Positions 10,966-23,117 are shown, numbered from the stretch's first letter. The stretch: DNA of 64,000 nucleotides from Crambe crambe (GCA_963924555.1 OZ004586.1:4608501-4672500); one strand, 5' to 3'. Notes: generated from the letters alone by a model not told the origin. Numbers and translations are program-made.

Positions 10966-12846
10966 ATGTCACACCCAATAATTTACAAAAAAATTGTGTA
11001 AACTGCATGTATGTGCATGAGGACATAACTTCACATTATCAACATTGCTTCGCTCACCCAACAACGCTTTACAAGCGATTCCTAATAATTACTGCTGATG
11101 TACTTCATTTACATTCAGGATTTTGTCTCTAAACTTTATTTGTGATTGGCTTCAGTGAGGACTTAGCATAGGCCATTTACAGAGTCAAAGATCAAATGTC
11201 TTTGGTTTGACATAGTATTAAAACTTATATAGGCCTAATGGTATTGTGTTCCTTCAGAGTTCAGTTTGTACTGATATTTTATCTGGACTTTTTCAATGTC
11301 TATTGCACTCTTATCAAAAGAGTTATAATGTTTTAACAAGCAAATATACAGAGAATATCTTAACTGGAATGAATAAAAGCAATTTATAAATTAAGGTACC
11401 AGTATCTGTTTGCATAGGTGTGTGGGAGGGTTAGGACGACCTCACTAGTTAGTTCATTAGCATGTCCATTATATAAAGGAGAGAAATAAAAAAGAAAAGT
11501 AGTGATGGCTGTGTGTGGTTCAAAAGTTCAGCAATAAGAGAGTGAACTTCAGTCAAGTAACCCCTTACCCATCACCAACTATGAGCTAACTATTCCTACT
11601 TTACTCCCATGAAGAATTAATAACTTAGAGGTCCTGAGATCAGGTCTTTGGTCAGCTTCTTTCTCATCTGAGTAGCAATGCTGCTGCCAGCAGTGACTGT
11701 TGTTGTATTTTTAGACTTTTTCCTATAGTTATATAAAAAATAAAAAGTCAAAAAAAGCTGGTCCCAGTGCAGAGCTAATAAAAATTTGAGTCATTTTCTG
11801 CTCTGCCACTTTTTTTAAAGATAGGGGTTTCAATTCCTATATTTAGAGGCAGGCCAAGATGAGATATAAAGAGTTGGAACAAGAGCTGAATAGATGAGAT
11901 TATGCAAGGATGAAGTCAAATGTGGATACGTCACACCTAGTGACTGCACCCGGATTTGACTTCATCCTTGCATAATTCAATTCTTTTCCAACTCTTTTTT
12001 GACCAGTTAACTAGTTATCCCTACATCACCTTCATTTATTAGAATAAATGTTTTCTTTGCTTGTTATGATTTTGTGATTTCTTTTTGTAGGAAGTAATTA
12101 GCACTATTTTTTTCCTTTTATTATTATAGCTGTTTTTAATATTAATTTTATGGTATGCTGATTAATTTAAACCATTAAGCTCATAGAATGGTAGGGAGAA
12201 GGAGGAATGGTAATTGTAGCTATTCTTGAGCCCTTGTGTTGCAATGCTGGATCACAACCAAGCCTGGTAAGCAATTAAAATCAGCCTGCTTTCGTTTCTA
12301 AATAATGCACAACTCACTGGCAGCTTATGAGCTCAAATACCATTCAAAATTTACACACTGTCCTTACAGCTCTAGATAATACTTATCTTAGAGCTGACTT
12401 TATACTTTTCTATCTATGCTCAAAATGGCTTTTGCTTCGATGAGATCAAGAGTATGAGTCATGGCAACTAATTATTTGTTACACATGTGCACATTTTGTT
12501 TAATTTCTTTGTTGTATAGTCCCTGTACTAAGACAGCGGCTTTTTTCTGAGTGAACTAGTGGCTAAACCGATGCCACACTGCACTGCTCGGGGTAAAATG
12601 CTACATGCACATTCATATAGAACATAGCCGTAATGCACCCCAATTTTCCTCCAGATCGTGCCATTATTATGAAGAATATGATGATTAAGAACATGAAGAA
12701 TAAGAAATCATGAATAAGTGCGCTTTTATTGTTCTTCTGTGTTGAGTCTTTCAGCCTCAATAATTCTCCTGCATGATAAGAATGTGTATGAAATACAGGG
12801 TAAGCAGTATAACTTTCAACTTCATTCCTATGGAGGGTCATAGGTC
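10966..12846. other. Intergenic, no supported gene
   Basis: Apart from the hairpin at 11869-11998 I see no exon, RNA gene or transposon core. Confidence 0.5.
11869..11998. repeat. Inverted repeat, arms about 50 bp
   Basis: AAGAGTTGGAA followed by ATTATGCAAGGATGAAGTCA on the left is mirrored by TGACTTCATCCTTGCATAAT and TTCCAACTCTT on the right, with a loop of about 25 bp. It could be a short foldback element. No target duplication was established. Confidence 0.75.
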
Positions 12847-12883
12847 ATCCCTACATAGAGAGCACTACCACGCTCTCTGATTT
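12847..12883. repeat. Isolated terminal hairpin of the 20 kb repeat family
   Basis: ATCCCTACATAGAGAGC followed by an inverted GCTCTCTGAT matches the hairpin end of the repeats at 20594, 32086, 38576 and 38824. Only the terminal hairpin is present here. Confidence 0.6.
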
Positions 12884-13099
12884 CAGTAATCTAGTAGTTT
12901 GAGGAATGCAGTGCATCCTGCACTTCTAAAGGGTCTTTAAAGCACCCCCCAAGATTCATGCAGTTGACATATTGCTCATGCCGCAATAGTGCTATTTATG
13001 TGTAAGGGCTGGTAAAACCATGCAGCTACGCCTTGCTGGTTCCCGCATGTTACTGACCTATGTTGTTGTCGGTCTTTAGTTGGATATATGGCCCTGGTC

Positions 13100-14200
13100 G
13101 ATGGTTAACTGAAAGTAAGCACTGCCATCTCTATGAAACAGTACAATAGCTAACTATTGTTGCATACTGTATGATCTATCTGTTGACAAACTAATTGATT
13201 ATAATTTCTGTTAATTAGGCATGATTTAGTCACTTTATGTTTATGTATTCCCCTCCACCACCTCCCCATAGAATTTATGATGGATTTTATAATACTATTC
13301 ACCAAATCCTTCTACTTGACTAGATGTAAAAATGATGCTTCAGCCACATGACCATTCTCAGAGCCTGGCATGGGATATAATTATAGAATGAATAATATAG
13401 TTTGTGATGTGATGGTACACTCCTTCTCAGCATTTTTTCCAGGCAGCTGGCCATATATGGCCAACCACTTTGTGGTTTGGTTGGCCACTTGGCAAAGTTA
13501 GGTGGCCATAAAGCAAACCTGATCAAATACTTTGGAAAATGGTTGGATATTGCACGGAAAAAGGACAAGGGCCAGCAGATATATTTAACTCTGCTTTATA
13601 AGATGAGTTTCATGATATTCCATACATATATCATGTTACAAGATTGTATATCAAATATGATGACATACTATTTAACGTTTGTAAAACATTGCATGCTATT
13701 TAAGCATGTCTTCCCAACTATAAGTTTCCCCTCACTATTGTGTTTAACAACTTGAGGTGTCATTGCCCTAATGCTGTTAATGAGATTTTAATCGATGATA
13801 ATATTGTAAAAATTACAATTAGGTGAGTGAAATGAACCCACACACTAATCATGGACCTGTATGAGGGTATGCAATTCAAAATATGCTCACATATCAAAAG
13901 TCACTGTTTTATTTTTAGTTGTAGTTTTTGTTGTTGTTGTTGTTGTTGTTTAGTATATACTTTTTTCTCACTAAGCAGACTCAGTTCTCCAACTGGTAAG
14001 TGTATAAACCTTTTGAGGAAACAGTAGCGAGGTGTTTTAACTGAAGTAAGTACAACCATCTCTATGAAACAGTGCAAGACTCCAAATAACGAATTATAGC
14101 TGCATACGTACTGTATGATCTGTCCACTACTAGGAAGAAATCCTTTGACTTGATTAGACATAGAGAATAAAGCAATTCTTCAGCTGCATGATCATTCTCA
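13100..14200. repeat. Pair of diverged duplicate blocks
   Basis: 13100-13345 and 14030-14235 share ATCTCTATGAAACAGT, ACTGTATGATCT, a CTTGA-TAGA block, TTCAGC-RCATGA-CATTCTCA and AGAGCCT in the same order. They are separated by unrelated sequence with a (GTT)n run near 13928. This is an old tandem duplication just upstream of the Death-domain exon at 14383. Confidence 0.55.
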
Positions 14201-14382
14201 GTGAAACACTCAGAGCCTATAAAATGCTTCATTCACCAATAATACAGATAGTGTAGTGTTAGTACATGATTGCACACTGTTTATATATAGTGATGTGGTC
14301 ATTACTCAATTTTGATTATTCCTCTAGCATAGCCAGTCACGTCTTCTTATGTAATTGATGACCACACCCCCTTCCATTGTAG

Positions 14383-14622
14383 ATCCCACACTCACTCCAG
14401 AGAATGTCAGGATTGTGTTGGAGCAAGTGGATGGTATTATTAGTGTCTATATCTATTTACGTGTACCGGGTAACAAGAGAGGTGATATCATGACTGCTTC
14501 TGACTATTTTGTCTCCTGCGGTTTGCACCCAACATGGATGAGACTAGCTGGTGTCCTCTACTTGCGTGAGGAGGAAAGAGCTTTGACAGTTGTTAGGAGA
14601 TTCCTGCACACACCATCTCCAG
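14383..14622 (+). CDS. Death-domain exon (partial gene)
   Basis: A 240 nt exon, phase 1 at both ends, between acceptor CATTGTAG and donor GGTAAGA. It encodes about 80 residues beginning DPTLTPENVRIVLEQVDG and ending in a VVRRFLHTPSPG helix, with LHPTWMRLAGVLYL in the position of the PSWRRL motif of related exons. By comparison with 7399-7686 and 15428-15658 it is a Death-fold module in the same strand and phase. Acidic and aromatic core positions differ, so it is a diverged family member. Neighbouring exons of the mature gene are not visible nearby, so this is either one exon of a long-intron gene or a relic. Confidence 0.6.
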
Positions 14623-14635
14623 GTAAGATATGAAG

Positions 14636-15427
14636 AATGTTCTACCATTGCACACACTAAGTGATTCAGTCACATTTATGTATGTATGTATGTATGTACT
14701 ATAACAGTGTTGTTAATGTACTATCATGGGATACTTACTACATTACTTGTATGTGTAACTATGTGGAGTGAGTTAATTGGAAGAATTCCTATACAAAGCT
14801 GCTGTCCACAGATTGGATAGCTCATAGCTTGATGTTGGGATTCTTGCATTCAATCGATCCACATCTGAATGAGTAATCCTTAACTCCACCCTTAAATTAA
14901 TGAACTGTAACTAGCTATGAGCTTTGAATCATGAAGACAGTCACATATTGGTATTCGTATTTGTATTATGCACATGTCTCAACTGAATTTATGATGTTAA
15001 TTAGTACAGAATCATGCATAGGTCAGATCAAGTGTCTATATCCATGATTTCCTCTGATACTAGAAGATGTAAATAATGTTGTCATACCATGTTGACTGTG
15101 TCATTTGATTTGATAATAACTAATTAGGAAATGGAAGAGGTTAAAAAGATGTACTCCAATTTAAAGTTTTATGATTTGTGACCACTGACTGACACTATTA
15201 GTCACACCCAACCTTATTTTAAAAACAATCATGTAGTGGTGTGCTTTAGAAGAAAAAGCAACCCTATACAAAGTGGCTAGTCCACAATGTGTCATACATG
15301 TATTTAGAATTCCACTGTTAGTACTTTCTCAAAATAGCACCACCTAGTACTGAATACTTAGTAGTGGGAAATGAGCATACAAAAGATAGTATGTGTGTAT
15401 TTGACTATCCTTTTTCTCTTCCTGCAG
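14636..15427. other. Presumed intron between Death-domain exons
   Basis: No exon-like frame. A short (ATGT)n run lies near 14680. Confidence 0.4.
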
Positions 15428-15658
15428 ACCCAAGTCTCACTGTGGAAAATATGTGTGAGGTCCTCAAGGGAGTGGATCTGTGTGTTTGCCATTGGCAATT
15501 TGAGATTCCAAACATATTTGGGTTTGAGAGTAATACAGCTATGTGTAAGGAGTATTTGGATGCCCACCCTGCCCCCTCATGGGCACACATTGCTGAGGGT
15601 CTCTTTCAATCAAAGAAACATGATGTGCTCAAACAACTAGAGCGACAGCACCCAATAG
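15428..15658 (+). CDS. Death-domain exon (partial gene)
   Basis: A 231 nt exon, phase 1 at both ends, with a strong pyrimidine-rich acceptor (TTTTTCTCTTCCTGCAG) and donor GGTATGTG. It encodes about 77 residues beginning DPSLTVENMCEVLKGVDL, with APSWAHIAEGLFQ matching the PSWRRI helix of the family and an LKQLERQHPIG terminal helix. The last part was copied to 16566-16679, where it is broken. With the exons at 7399 and 14383 it forms a plus-strand series of interchangeable, symmetric-phase Death modules. Confidence 0.65.
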
Positions 15659-15799
15659 GTATGTGAGTATTAGGTTCTGATTAATGACTACTCCCAAACA
15701 TGTTTGGTGGTTAATAAGTGTGTATGTGTGTATGTATTATAGTGGGTGTATGTGCTTATGGTTAGTTAGTACAACAATTACTACAGAACATTCAACTAA

Positions 15800-16330
15800 G
15801 TTATAGATTTCGTACCCTTATATGTGTGGAAGTAAAATTTGTGCTGGAACATGTAGACAATCCAATCCACTATGGTATTCGAGAGTTCAGTAGCGCTCTC
15901 TATGTAGGAATTCCCCCCCCCCCTACCAATAGCGGATTCAAAACCACATACATGTCTTAGGAAGTGTTTATATTCACTATGCTGCTTCCACCATTATGCT
16001 TCTAGCTTCTCACTCTACTTGGTACATGACATACTTCAAATTCTGTTCTCTTCTTCCTATCATCATATCATTTAACTCTCACATTGCTCAAAGCACCACT
16101 GACAATTTTCATATCAAACTACTCTTTGGCCTTTTGTAATAGACCTCCCACCTTTGTTCTTCAAGAACATGTGAGGTACAGACCTTCTACACTACTATGG
16201 ATGCCATTTATTGTGGACATGCCATTCGTATGCCACCTATGCCACTATAGTGACTATATCTTGGATTGTTAACTTACTTTATGTCCCAGATGTAGCTAAA
16301 TTAATAAACGTTCGAGTGTGTCATGAATAT
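15800..16330. repeat. Duplicated block, copy 1 (partner 17795-18270)
   Basis: TGTGCTGGAACATGTAGA, GAGAGTTCAGTAG, CTCTCTATGTA, CACTCTACTTGGTACATGA, TTTTCATATCAAACTA and GATGCC occur in the same order in both blocks. The similarity continues in pieces beyond them (ATACTGATGGTTCAGAA at 16340 and 18685). No coding frame is preserved. Confidence 0.65.
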
Positions 16331-16565
16331 TAAGATGTATACTGATGGTTCAGAATAAACTCTGTGTGGATGAAAAAAATAATTCCAGTATTTTGGAAAA
16401 CATCTGGATCCTTTGCCATTTCACTAAACAGCTGGCTGTCATGGCTATCACATTTCTTCAAGAGTATACCAAACCAATTATTGTACAGACAATCAAAAAC
16501 TTTTAAGCTCCTTCTCTTCCTTGTCAGTGCCATGGCAACCTATCTGACTGAAATAGAGTTTTTCT

Positions 16566-16679
16566 AAGGAGTATTTGGATGCCCACCCTGCCCCCTCATG
16601 GGCACACATTGCAGAGGGTCTCTTTCGATCAGGGGAGCATGATGTGCTAAAACAACTAGAGTGACAGCACCCAATAGGT
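16566..16679 (+). pseudogene. Broken copy of the 15428 Death-domain exon
   Basis: This stretch repeats the second half of the exon at 15545-15658, including AGTATTTGGATGCCCACCC and the downstream splice donor region. In the copied frame the codon before the last helix residues is TGA, where the parent has CGA, so the frame stops at KQLE. The 5' half of the exon is absent. It is a partial duplicate without function. Confidence 0.8.
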
Positions 16680-17794
16680 ATGTGAGTATTAGGCTCTGAT
16701 TAATGACTACTCCCAAACATATTAAATTTTGGTGGTTAAGGGTTGTCAAGCATAGTAACCACGTGGTCGCAAAAGAGTGTAATTACTAACCATAAATTTC
16801 CAGTGTGATAAATAGAATTTCAATGGGACTATATGAAATACATTGTTTCTCTGGAATGAAGTATAGCACTGGGCCTAAAATTTGCATACAGCTATTATCT
16901 CAAATCTACATTTGGATTTATCAATACCTATTCTAGAAGTTCATTTAGCAAGACATGTAATGTCGCCATAGGAATGAATTGAAAAGTAAGCACAAAAGAA
17001 AATGTAGATTTATAAAGGATAGTAATAAGAAATGGCTGACCAAAAATCAGCCACTGAACTCAAGTATTTGGTGAGAAATAGTTTTTTATACTTTGAGAGT
17101 GATGAAGCTTCATATCTTGGGTAAGAATTGTCCTTTCCCCTTCATTTGGTATGTGTGGTAGTGTTATAGTGTATATCTTAGTTTGGAGCTTGGCTACCTT
17201 AGCAACCATGTGTGGGCGGTATGTCTGACCACCCTTAATAAGTGTGTGTATGTGTGTATGTACGTATTTTTGTGTGTATGTGCTTATGGTTTGTTTAGTG
17301 AGCGAGCGGAGTGAGTGAGCTGACTCTCAGGCTCATTGAAATTGTAATTATGTATCTAAGTCTACACTCCAAATGCCCCAGGCGTAGGTACATTGGCATG
17401 CTATGTATGTGTCCGGAATTAGGTGCCTAATACGCATGCTCCAATTGTAATCAAGTTGTAGATTATTTTCTACAACCTTTTGTTGAGAGCAGCTAAGTAG
17501 ATTTTAGGCACATGGCTTATCTAAGTGCTTGTGGTAAGCATTCACAGCTTTCTATGTATGGAGCTTCCTGGTTGGAACCACCACTCTTGTCTCTGACAGC
17601 AATATCAAGCACTGGAGCCTATCAGCTACTTTAATTTCTCACTTGCTCACTGTCAAATGCTACACATTGCTATAGTAGAGGCTCTTAGTGTTTTGTTACA
17701 TATAAACTCAACAACAAAATCTCCTGAAGAGTTGAAGCACTAAAGAATGCTTGCTCGCTCACATCATACAGACCATTGATTTTAATTGAGGCAG
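16680..17794. other. Intergenic
   Basis: No supported gene. A GAGCGAGCGGAGTGAGTGAG motif near 17301 resembles the dispersed GGCGAGC-AAGCGAGCC motif seen at 1474 and 10726. Confidence 0.5.
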
Positions 17795-18270
17795 TCATAG
17801 ATTTAGTACCCTGACATGTGTGGAATTAAAGTTGGAGCTGGAACATGTAGATAAAGTAATACATCTCCAATCCATTATAGTATTAGAGAGTTCAGTAGCA
17901 CTCTCTATGTATGGATCCCCCACTCTAAATGAAGTAGCAAACCACACAGCCAAAATTCACTTACGGAGCGTTTATATTCACTATGCTACTTCCACCATAA
18001 TTATGCTTCACACTCTACTTGGTACATGACGTACTTCAAGAAATTCTGCTCTCTTCTTTCTATCATAACTCTCACACTGCTCAAAGCACTACTAACAATT
18101 TTCATATCAAACTAGACCTCCCGCCTTTATTTTTATGCTACTTGTGAGGTACAGTCTTGCTTCACTACTCATTATGGATGTGAACATGCACACACGTATG
18201 CCACCTCTATGCCACTATAGAAGGAGTGACCATATCTTGCATCGTTAACTTATTTGATGTCCAAGACTGT
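17795..18270. repeat. Duplicated block, copy 2 (partner 15800-16330)
   Basis: Second copy of the block described at 15800-16330, in the same orientation and about 2 kb downstream, with many substitutions and small indels. Confidence 0.65.
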
Positions 18271-18988
18271 GTTTACTTGGGGTGCTGGCTTTTAATACGT
18301 AGATGTGGTGACTAATGCCACATTAACACTGAAATTATTAGCTTATACCTTTCTAATTTCTTATTAATACACACCATAAACGTGATAGCACACCAGACGT
18401 TAATGGACATTCTTCTCTCCTGCAATCCAATGTAGTACATGCCAGAAATTGTGTTGTTGTTTTGTTATTGTTTTATGTTTTGTTTTATTTTCGTTTGTTG
18501 TTGTTGTTTTTTCTCTTCCTGCACTAGTAGGACACTCAAACTTCATTGCATGTCACTTATTGTCAATGAACACCTTTAGCAACAGTGTCGTATGACTGAC
18601 CAAAGTGATGTCACTAGTATGAATTAGTCATTGCAATACTAACGACATTACTATTCTTAACACCTTGTAGCTAATGTATCAATACTGATGGTTCAGAACA
18701 AAGCAAATTGAAAACAAAAACAACAAATGTATATAGCACCATCTCTATGTGCCTCTATGTGGGGATACCCCCTCCCCTCCTCCCCTTGAAAATAATAGCT
18801 GATGTTCCAGTGATTTTGGTTTCTTCCTTTGCCATTTAACTAAATAGCTAGCAGTATGCAAAATTAACTTTTCCTAAAAGAGTTCCATCATCAGTAATCT
18901 CACATGTTCTTGCCCTTCAATGGCTGTTATTATGGCTATCAAGTGTGTGCAAAATCAATTATCGAACTGCCAATAAAAAACTTATTAT

Positions 18989-19360
18989 GCAAATTCTGGT
19001 TTAGCTGTAAGCAAAAGCTGGTAAGGGTTTACTCCAATGGATGCAGAATTTTTATCTCATACTTAACAATGCAGCTTGACTTTGAGTATACTGAGCATGC
19101 CACAATGCTTGCATTTCCCTATAGTGATATTGGTTGATAATAGATGGTGTTGTGGTCATGCTGGTTACTTTACTTTATTTTACTCTGCTAGTTATACAAA
19201 CACTGGTTTAGCTGTAAACAAAAGCTGGTAAGGGTTTACTCCAACGGATCCAGAATCCCTATATATTAGTCTCATACATCTATGTAACAATGCAGCTTCT
19301 TTAATAAACTGAGCATGCCATAATGCTTGCATTTCCGTATTGATAATAGTTGGTGCAGTG
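18989..19360. repeat. Tandem duplication, two copies of about 170 bp
   Basis: 18989-19150 and 19200-19360 share CTGGTTTAGCTGTAA, CAAAAGCTGGTAAGGGTTTA, AACAATGCAGCTT and CTGAGCATGCCA-AATGCTTG. The copies are head to tail and moderately diverged. Confidence 0.75.
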
Positions 19361-19646
19361 TCCATTCCCATTTTCCTACGCTATTGAAGTACCTAGCTAA
19401 GGCTCTTGTATCATAGAAACAAGTAACATTATGCACATGTACATAAAGTAGACTGAGTGTGTCGTCCAATATTTCTGCTCATATCTACTAGGGAAATGCA
19501 AAGCATTATGGGATGAGTGCGCATGGTCAGTTAGCCGATGATATCACCATATTGCAAAGGATGGAACTGGAAGATTATTTGACTCCCTAGTGCAAGCGAA
19601 TTTTATGTATAAGGGAAAAAGCATTTCGTGAAATGAAAAAAAAGAT

Positions 19647-19824
19647 TCACAAATGATGGTTATCTCTCATCTAGGCATGTTTTAAAGGTGTTATCATGTA
19701 ATGAGATGGTGAAGGAGATTTGAATATATCAAATATATATATATATATTAGGATTGAAGAAAAACTGGCAACCCAAGTTTTTCTTCAATCCTCCTTCACC
19801 ATCTCATTACATGATAACACCTTT
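19647..19824. mobile_element. 178 bp hairpin insertion, with visible empty site
   Basis: At 39601-39650 and 40430-40475 the repeat family reads AAATGAAAAAAAGATGTAGG without interruption. Here the same sequence is split by about 178 bp, and GAAAAAAAGAT is present on both sides as a likely target duplication. The insert holds a long stem (AAAGGTGTTATCATGTAATG at 19682 with its inverse ending at 19824) and a second inner stem around 19754-19790. Confidence 0.7.
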
Positions 19825-19835
19825 GAAAAAAAGAT

Positions 19836-20356
19836 GTAGGGATGACCACTGCTCAAAAAAGTAAGGAAACAAGAAGGATGGAAATGGGATCAATCTTTGT
19901 TCTGTATATCCAGCCAACAATCCCTACATATACACACATTACTACACTATAATCTGAAGTTACCTGACGAGTCAAGTTATCGAGTCAAGGTGTTGTGTTG
20001 TTGAGCCATACTTGGAGGTTGAAGATGCTGAAATAGAGTCTACCGTGGTGAATCTAAATCCCCGAATCGATACAGTAGTCTATCATCAGCTAGAGCTAGC
20101 TAGCTAGCTAGCTAGAGACAGCTGAGTAATATTATGATTTCGAATAATTGGATATTCAAATACATGCGCATGCGTATTATAGAAAAGATGGCTTCCTAAT
20201 TGAATTAGTCGAGTGCTGTGCTCCATAGTGTCTCCTTTTTCATCGACTCTTTCGAGGATCAACGAGTAGAAAAGATCGTAGTTGGTAGAATTTGGAGTGG
20301 ATTTGTCCAGAAATCATGGCTGTAGCTTGAGTGGTTCGAGAGATATGGTTGTCTAA

Positions 20357-20388
<32 letters not shown>

Positions 20389-20632
20389 GAGGAGAAGAAG
20401 AATATAGCGATTTACCTGCTTGCCGTATTTCTGAAACGGTAAGCTCCCTGATCCTGAAACTTGGTCTGCACATTGTAGTAGGCTCTAGTAGGCTGGATAA
20501 TCATTCACAGTAGCTTTTGTTAGGTCTAAGTGGGAGAACTAGAATTTCACTTTAGTATTAGTCTATAGGCGGCGCGCGCGGCCGTCCGAGTCATCCCTAC
20601 ATAGAGAGTGCTACCGCACTCTCTGATACCGT
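19836..20632 (+). mobile_element. Non-coding repeat family with terminal hairpin, full copy
   Basis: This unit is found in reverse orientation at 38824-39480 and in part at 31958-32342. It contains ATGTAGGGATGACCACTGC, a TAGC run, GAATACATGCGCATGCG-like sequence, an (AAT)n run at about 20360-20388, a GC-rich GGCGGCGCGCGCGGCCG block, and a terminal hairpin (AGAGAGTGCTACCGCACTCT) after CATCCCTACAT. It has no coding frame. A 3' hairpin with variable short tail is compatible with a Helitron-like non-autonomous element, but this class is only inferred. Confidence 0.65.
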
Positions 20633-20925
20633 ATACAAGTTAAATTTGGTGGTGTATTAAATTTGACGGTTTGGCGGTCTCTCTTGGAACTGCCAATAAT
20701 AATGTCCACCACTATTAATGGGGCTAGGGGCCGGGGGTGGGGCTCAGGAGTTTCTGGTGCGTGCAGTGAACAATGAGCATGCGCACAAGACTACATATAG
20801 CTAGCTCCTGTTTTGCAATCGTGATGGCTCTTTGAAAGTTCTTGAAGAAGGAGGAAAGGGAGAGTTTCTTTAGTTAAAGGAGGTAGATTGTGAAGTGAAG
20901 TGAAGAGGACCAAGCAAACTATGGG

Positions 20926-21385
20926 AAGTACAATTCTTACACTCTAGAACAGAGAGCACAATTCACTGCTGAAAATGGACCTGCAAATGCAGCTGCACGT
21001 TTTTCTCAGCTCTTTGGTTTCAATGTAAGCTATCTACTAATTGCCAATTTTAGCTAAATGAAAAGGCTTCATTTCATAAATGAATTAACTTGTTGAAGGT
21101 TGAGGACTGAATACCTTAGTCAGCATCTCAGAAAAACAAAATTAACCTCAATTGATTTACAAGGGAAAGACAAATAGATGCCACCCACAAATTACTTTTC
21201 CTTCACAGTGGCATACTGATAACCACTGGTGTAATGAAGTCACAATGAAGTGATACATAGAAAAGATCTTGCTTCCCTTTGTAGCTAAAGAAAAGGCCAA
21301 TTTGAAACTTAAAAGCTCACATCCTGCTCTAGTGCTTGATTGTTCCAGAGGTCAGATCATAGAGGAGGTCAAGCAATGCTACTAA
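20926..21385 (+). pseudogene. Dead pogo/jerky-type DDE transposase fragments
   Basis: Two fragments of one transposase type lie in order. Around 20926-21023 the frame reads YTLEQRAQFTAENGPANAAA, the N-terminal helix-turn-helix style found in invertebrate pogo-like transposase relatives. Around 21209-21385 it reads HTDNHWCNEVTMK, a TGA stop at 21251-21253, then YIEKILLPFV and HPALVLDCSRGQ, matching the part of the DDE_1 nuclease core that carries an aspartate. The expected upstream and downstream catalytic blocks are missing. The gene is long dead and in plus orientation. Confidence 0.6.
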
Positions 21386-21619
21386 AACAACATTAACGCC
21401 AGAGGAAGGAGTGTAACTAGATCATTTCATCCTGGCAAGCTTTGCAAAGTTGTCCTAAAATGGCTTTCGAAAGACTGAAATTCTTCCTGCCATTGAAGCC
21501 ATTTGAAAATAGCTACAGCTACCATGTTTAATAATGACTTTAATAATGACTGCTATTTATGATGAAAATTTAATCACACAATAGCTAATTAAATTATACT
21601 TAGAACAAGTGAAAAATTT

Positions 21620-22548
21620 TTAAAACATTGAATAAGGTGCTAATCTAGAAAACAAAAAAATCTTGGTAGCTACACAATAGCCTACTGCATACACACCACA
21701 GTCAGTGCAACCATCCTGCTGTGCACATGTTACAATTTCCACTTTCCTTGAGCCAAGCCATTTTTCATGTAAATTTTTTGTGTCATCCTCAACTGTGGTG
21801 AAAATAGAGTCGTACACCTTCACATTAGATTCTGATCCTGCAACAGTGATCCAATGCTTATGGCTTTTGGAGAAACAATTTATATAAAAATTGACTTCTT
21901 TGAAAGATGAACACTCTTTCAATGGCTTGTGGACAGTAAAAGAGTAGACTGAAGATCACAAATCGAAGGAAACTGCCTTTTAAGTATTTCTTGTGCGAAG
22001 TCAATGTGATGAGCCGAAAGCTGTTCTGATTGCAGAATTGGCTGGTCACTGTCTAATAGCTGAATACCAAAATGAGACTGCCATGCAGTGCTGCTATTAA
22101 GCCTATCATCCACAATGATAATATCAACATCTTCGGTCCTTATTTTCTTCTCTGGTGGTGGCCCGTCTGAGCCACTTCTTGAACAAGCTTGTGTTGCAAG
22201 CAACTTCTTCAACTTCTTCACTAAATCAATATCTCCTCTGAAGATGTACTGGCAAGGTAGTTCTAAACCTTCCTGTGGCAGATCAGCTGAGTAACGCCGA
22301 CTTCCAATAATTCTGCAAGTAGTCTTCTCAAATAAAGTGAGCAGACTGGAATGTGGCCAACTACATTGCCGTCTGACATTACAGCAGCAGCATACTGGTC
22401 CTCCAAGTTTCCTTCTTCTCTTTGGCGGCTGAATAACTCCTCCATGTTTGGATTCCAAATAGCTATGTGGTAGCCTCGAACACAACTGAAACTCCATGGC
22501 TTGCTCCTGGCTTGCTTGGTGCTCGACCGATGGCACATATAGCATCAT
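21620..22548 (-). pseudogene. HIRAN-like plus Ulp1 (C48) peptidase gene, frameshifted
   Basis: The protein is spread over three frames. From about 22500: a HIRAN-like domain (SCVRGYHIAIWNP, GNVVGHIPVCSL), which in other proteins binds DNA ends or nucleic acid; then a frame change near 22345 into RRYSADLPQEGLELPC and an acidic, Lys-rich linker; then a frame change near 21945 into a Ulp1-like cysteine peptidase core. That core shows HWITVAG (His), VYDSIF (Asp) and AQQDGCTDCGVYAVGY (Gln and Cys), all four positions expected for a SUMO-type protease. It ends at 21620. Two single-base shifts make it a probable pseudogene, unless they are assembly errors. HIRAN with C48 peptidase is an unusual pairing and could come from a transposon or a domesticated gene. 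Confidence 0.7.
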
Positions 22549-23113
22549 AGACTATAGAGGTCCAGAATGTACTGGAAATGATTAATTACATCCGCCTTGC
22601 GGTGTTCCCTATATTTATGGTAATACACTCTAGCTACTTACCAGATATTGTATTCTGGGCTGGCTGTTTCCATAAATTAATTAACTGTCTAGTGAATTTC
22701 TACAAGCAAATATGTACCCAAAAATGAATAAAAACAATACCATGCAACACTGCAAACTTTATATGAACTGCTTATATTACAGTATGAGCTGGATTGATTA
22801 AACTTGGTCCAGAAAATTACAACAAAGCAGATATACTATTTGACAAAGAAAGGTGTAGTAGTTAGTAACAATGTAGTAGAAAGTTGATATGTATCTTTTA
22901 AAACAATTTACTAACATGCACTTCAAGTCCTCAACCACATTAACTATGGATGATAGAACTACTTCAGGAGATAAAATTACACAAAGTATTTATATGCAAT
23001 TTTAACTGCTAGAGCATACTTTAACTCGAGTTTTTCTATGACAATAATCCCAAGGTCTTGGCATCTTGTAGTATAGTCTCCCTGGCAGAGTTCAGCCTCT
23101 TCATAGCCACTTA
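22549..23113. other. Intergenic
   Basis: No exon, repeat core or RNA gene recognised between the HIRAN-Ulp1 gene and the LTR element. Confidence 0.5.
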
Positions 23114-23117
23114 CAAG

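Noticed and set aside
10826-11132. Pair of overlapping frames on opposite strands
   Set aside because: No domain, no splice context, and the plus frame starts within the degenerate repeat.
20240-20513. Poly-Asn and poly-Leu proteins, also at 38938-39220 and 39844-40047
   Set aside because: They come from the (AAT)n run of the hairpin-ended repeat; the same frames recur only because the repeat recurs.
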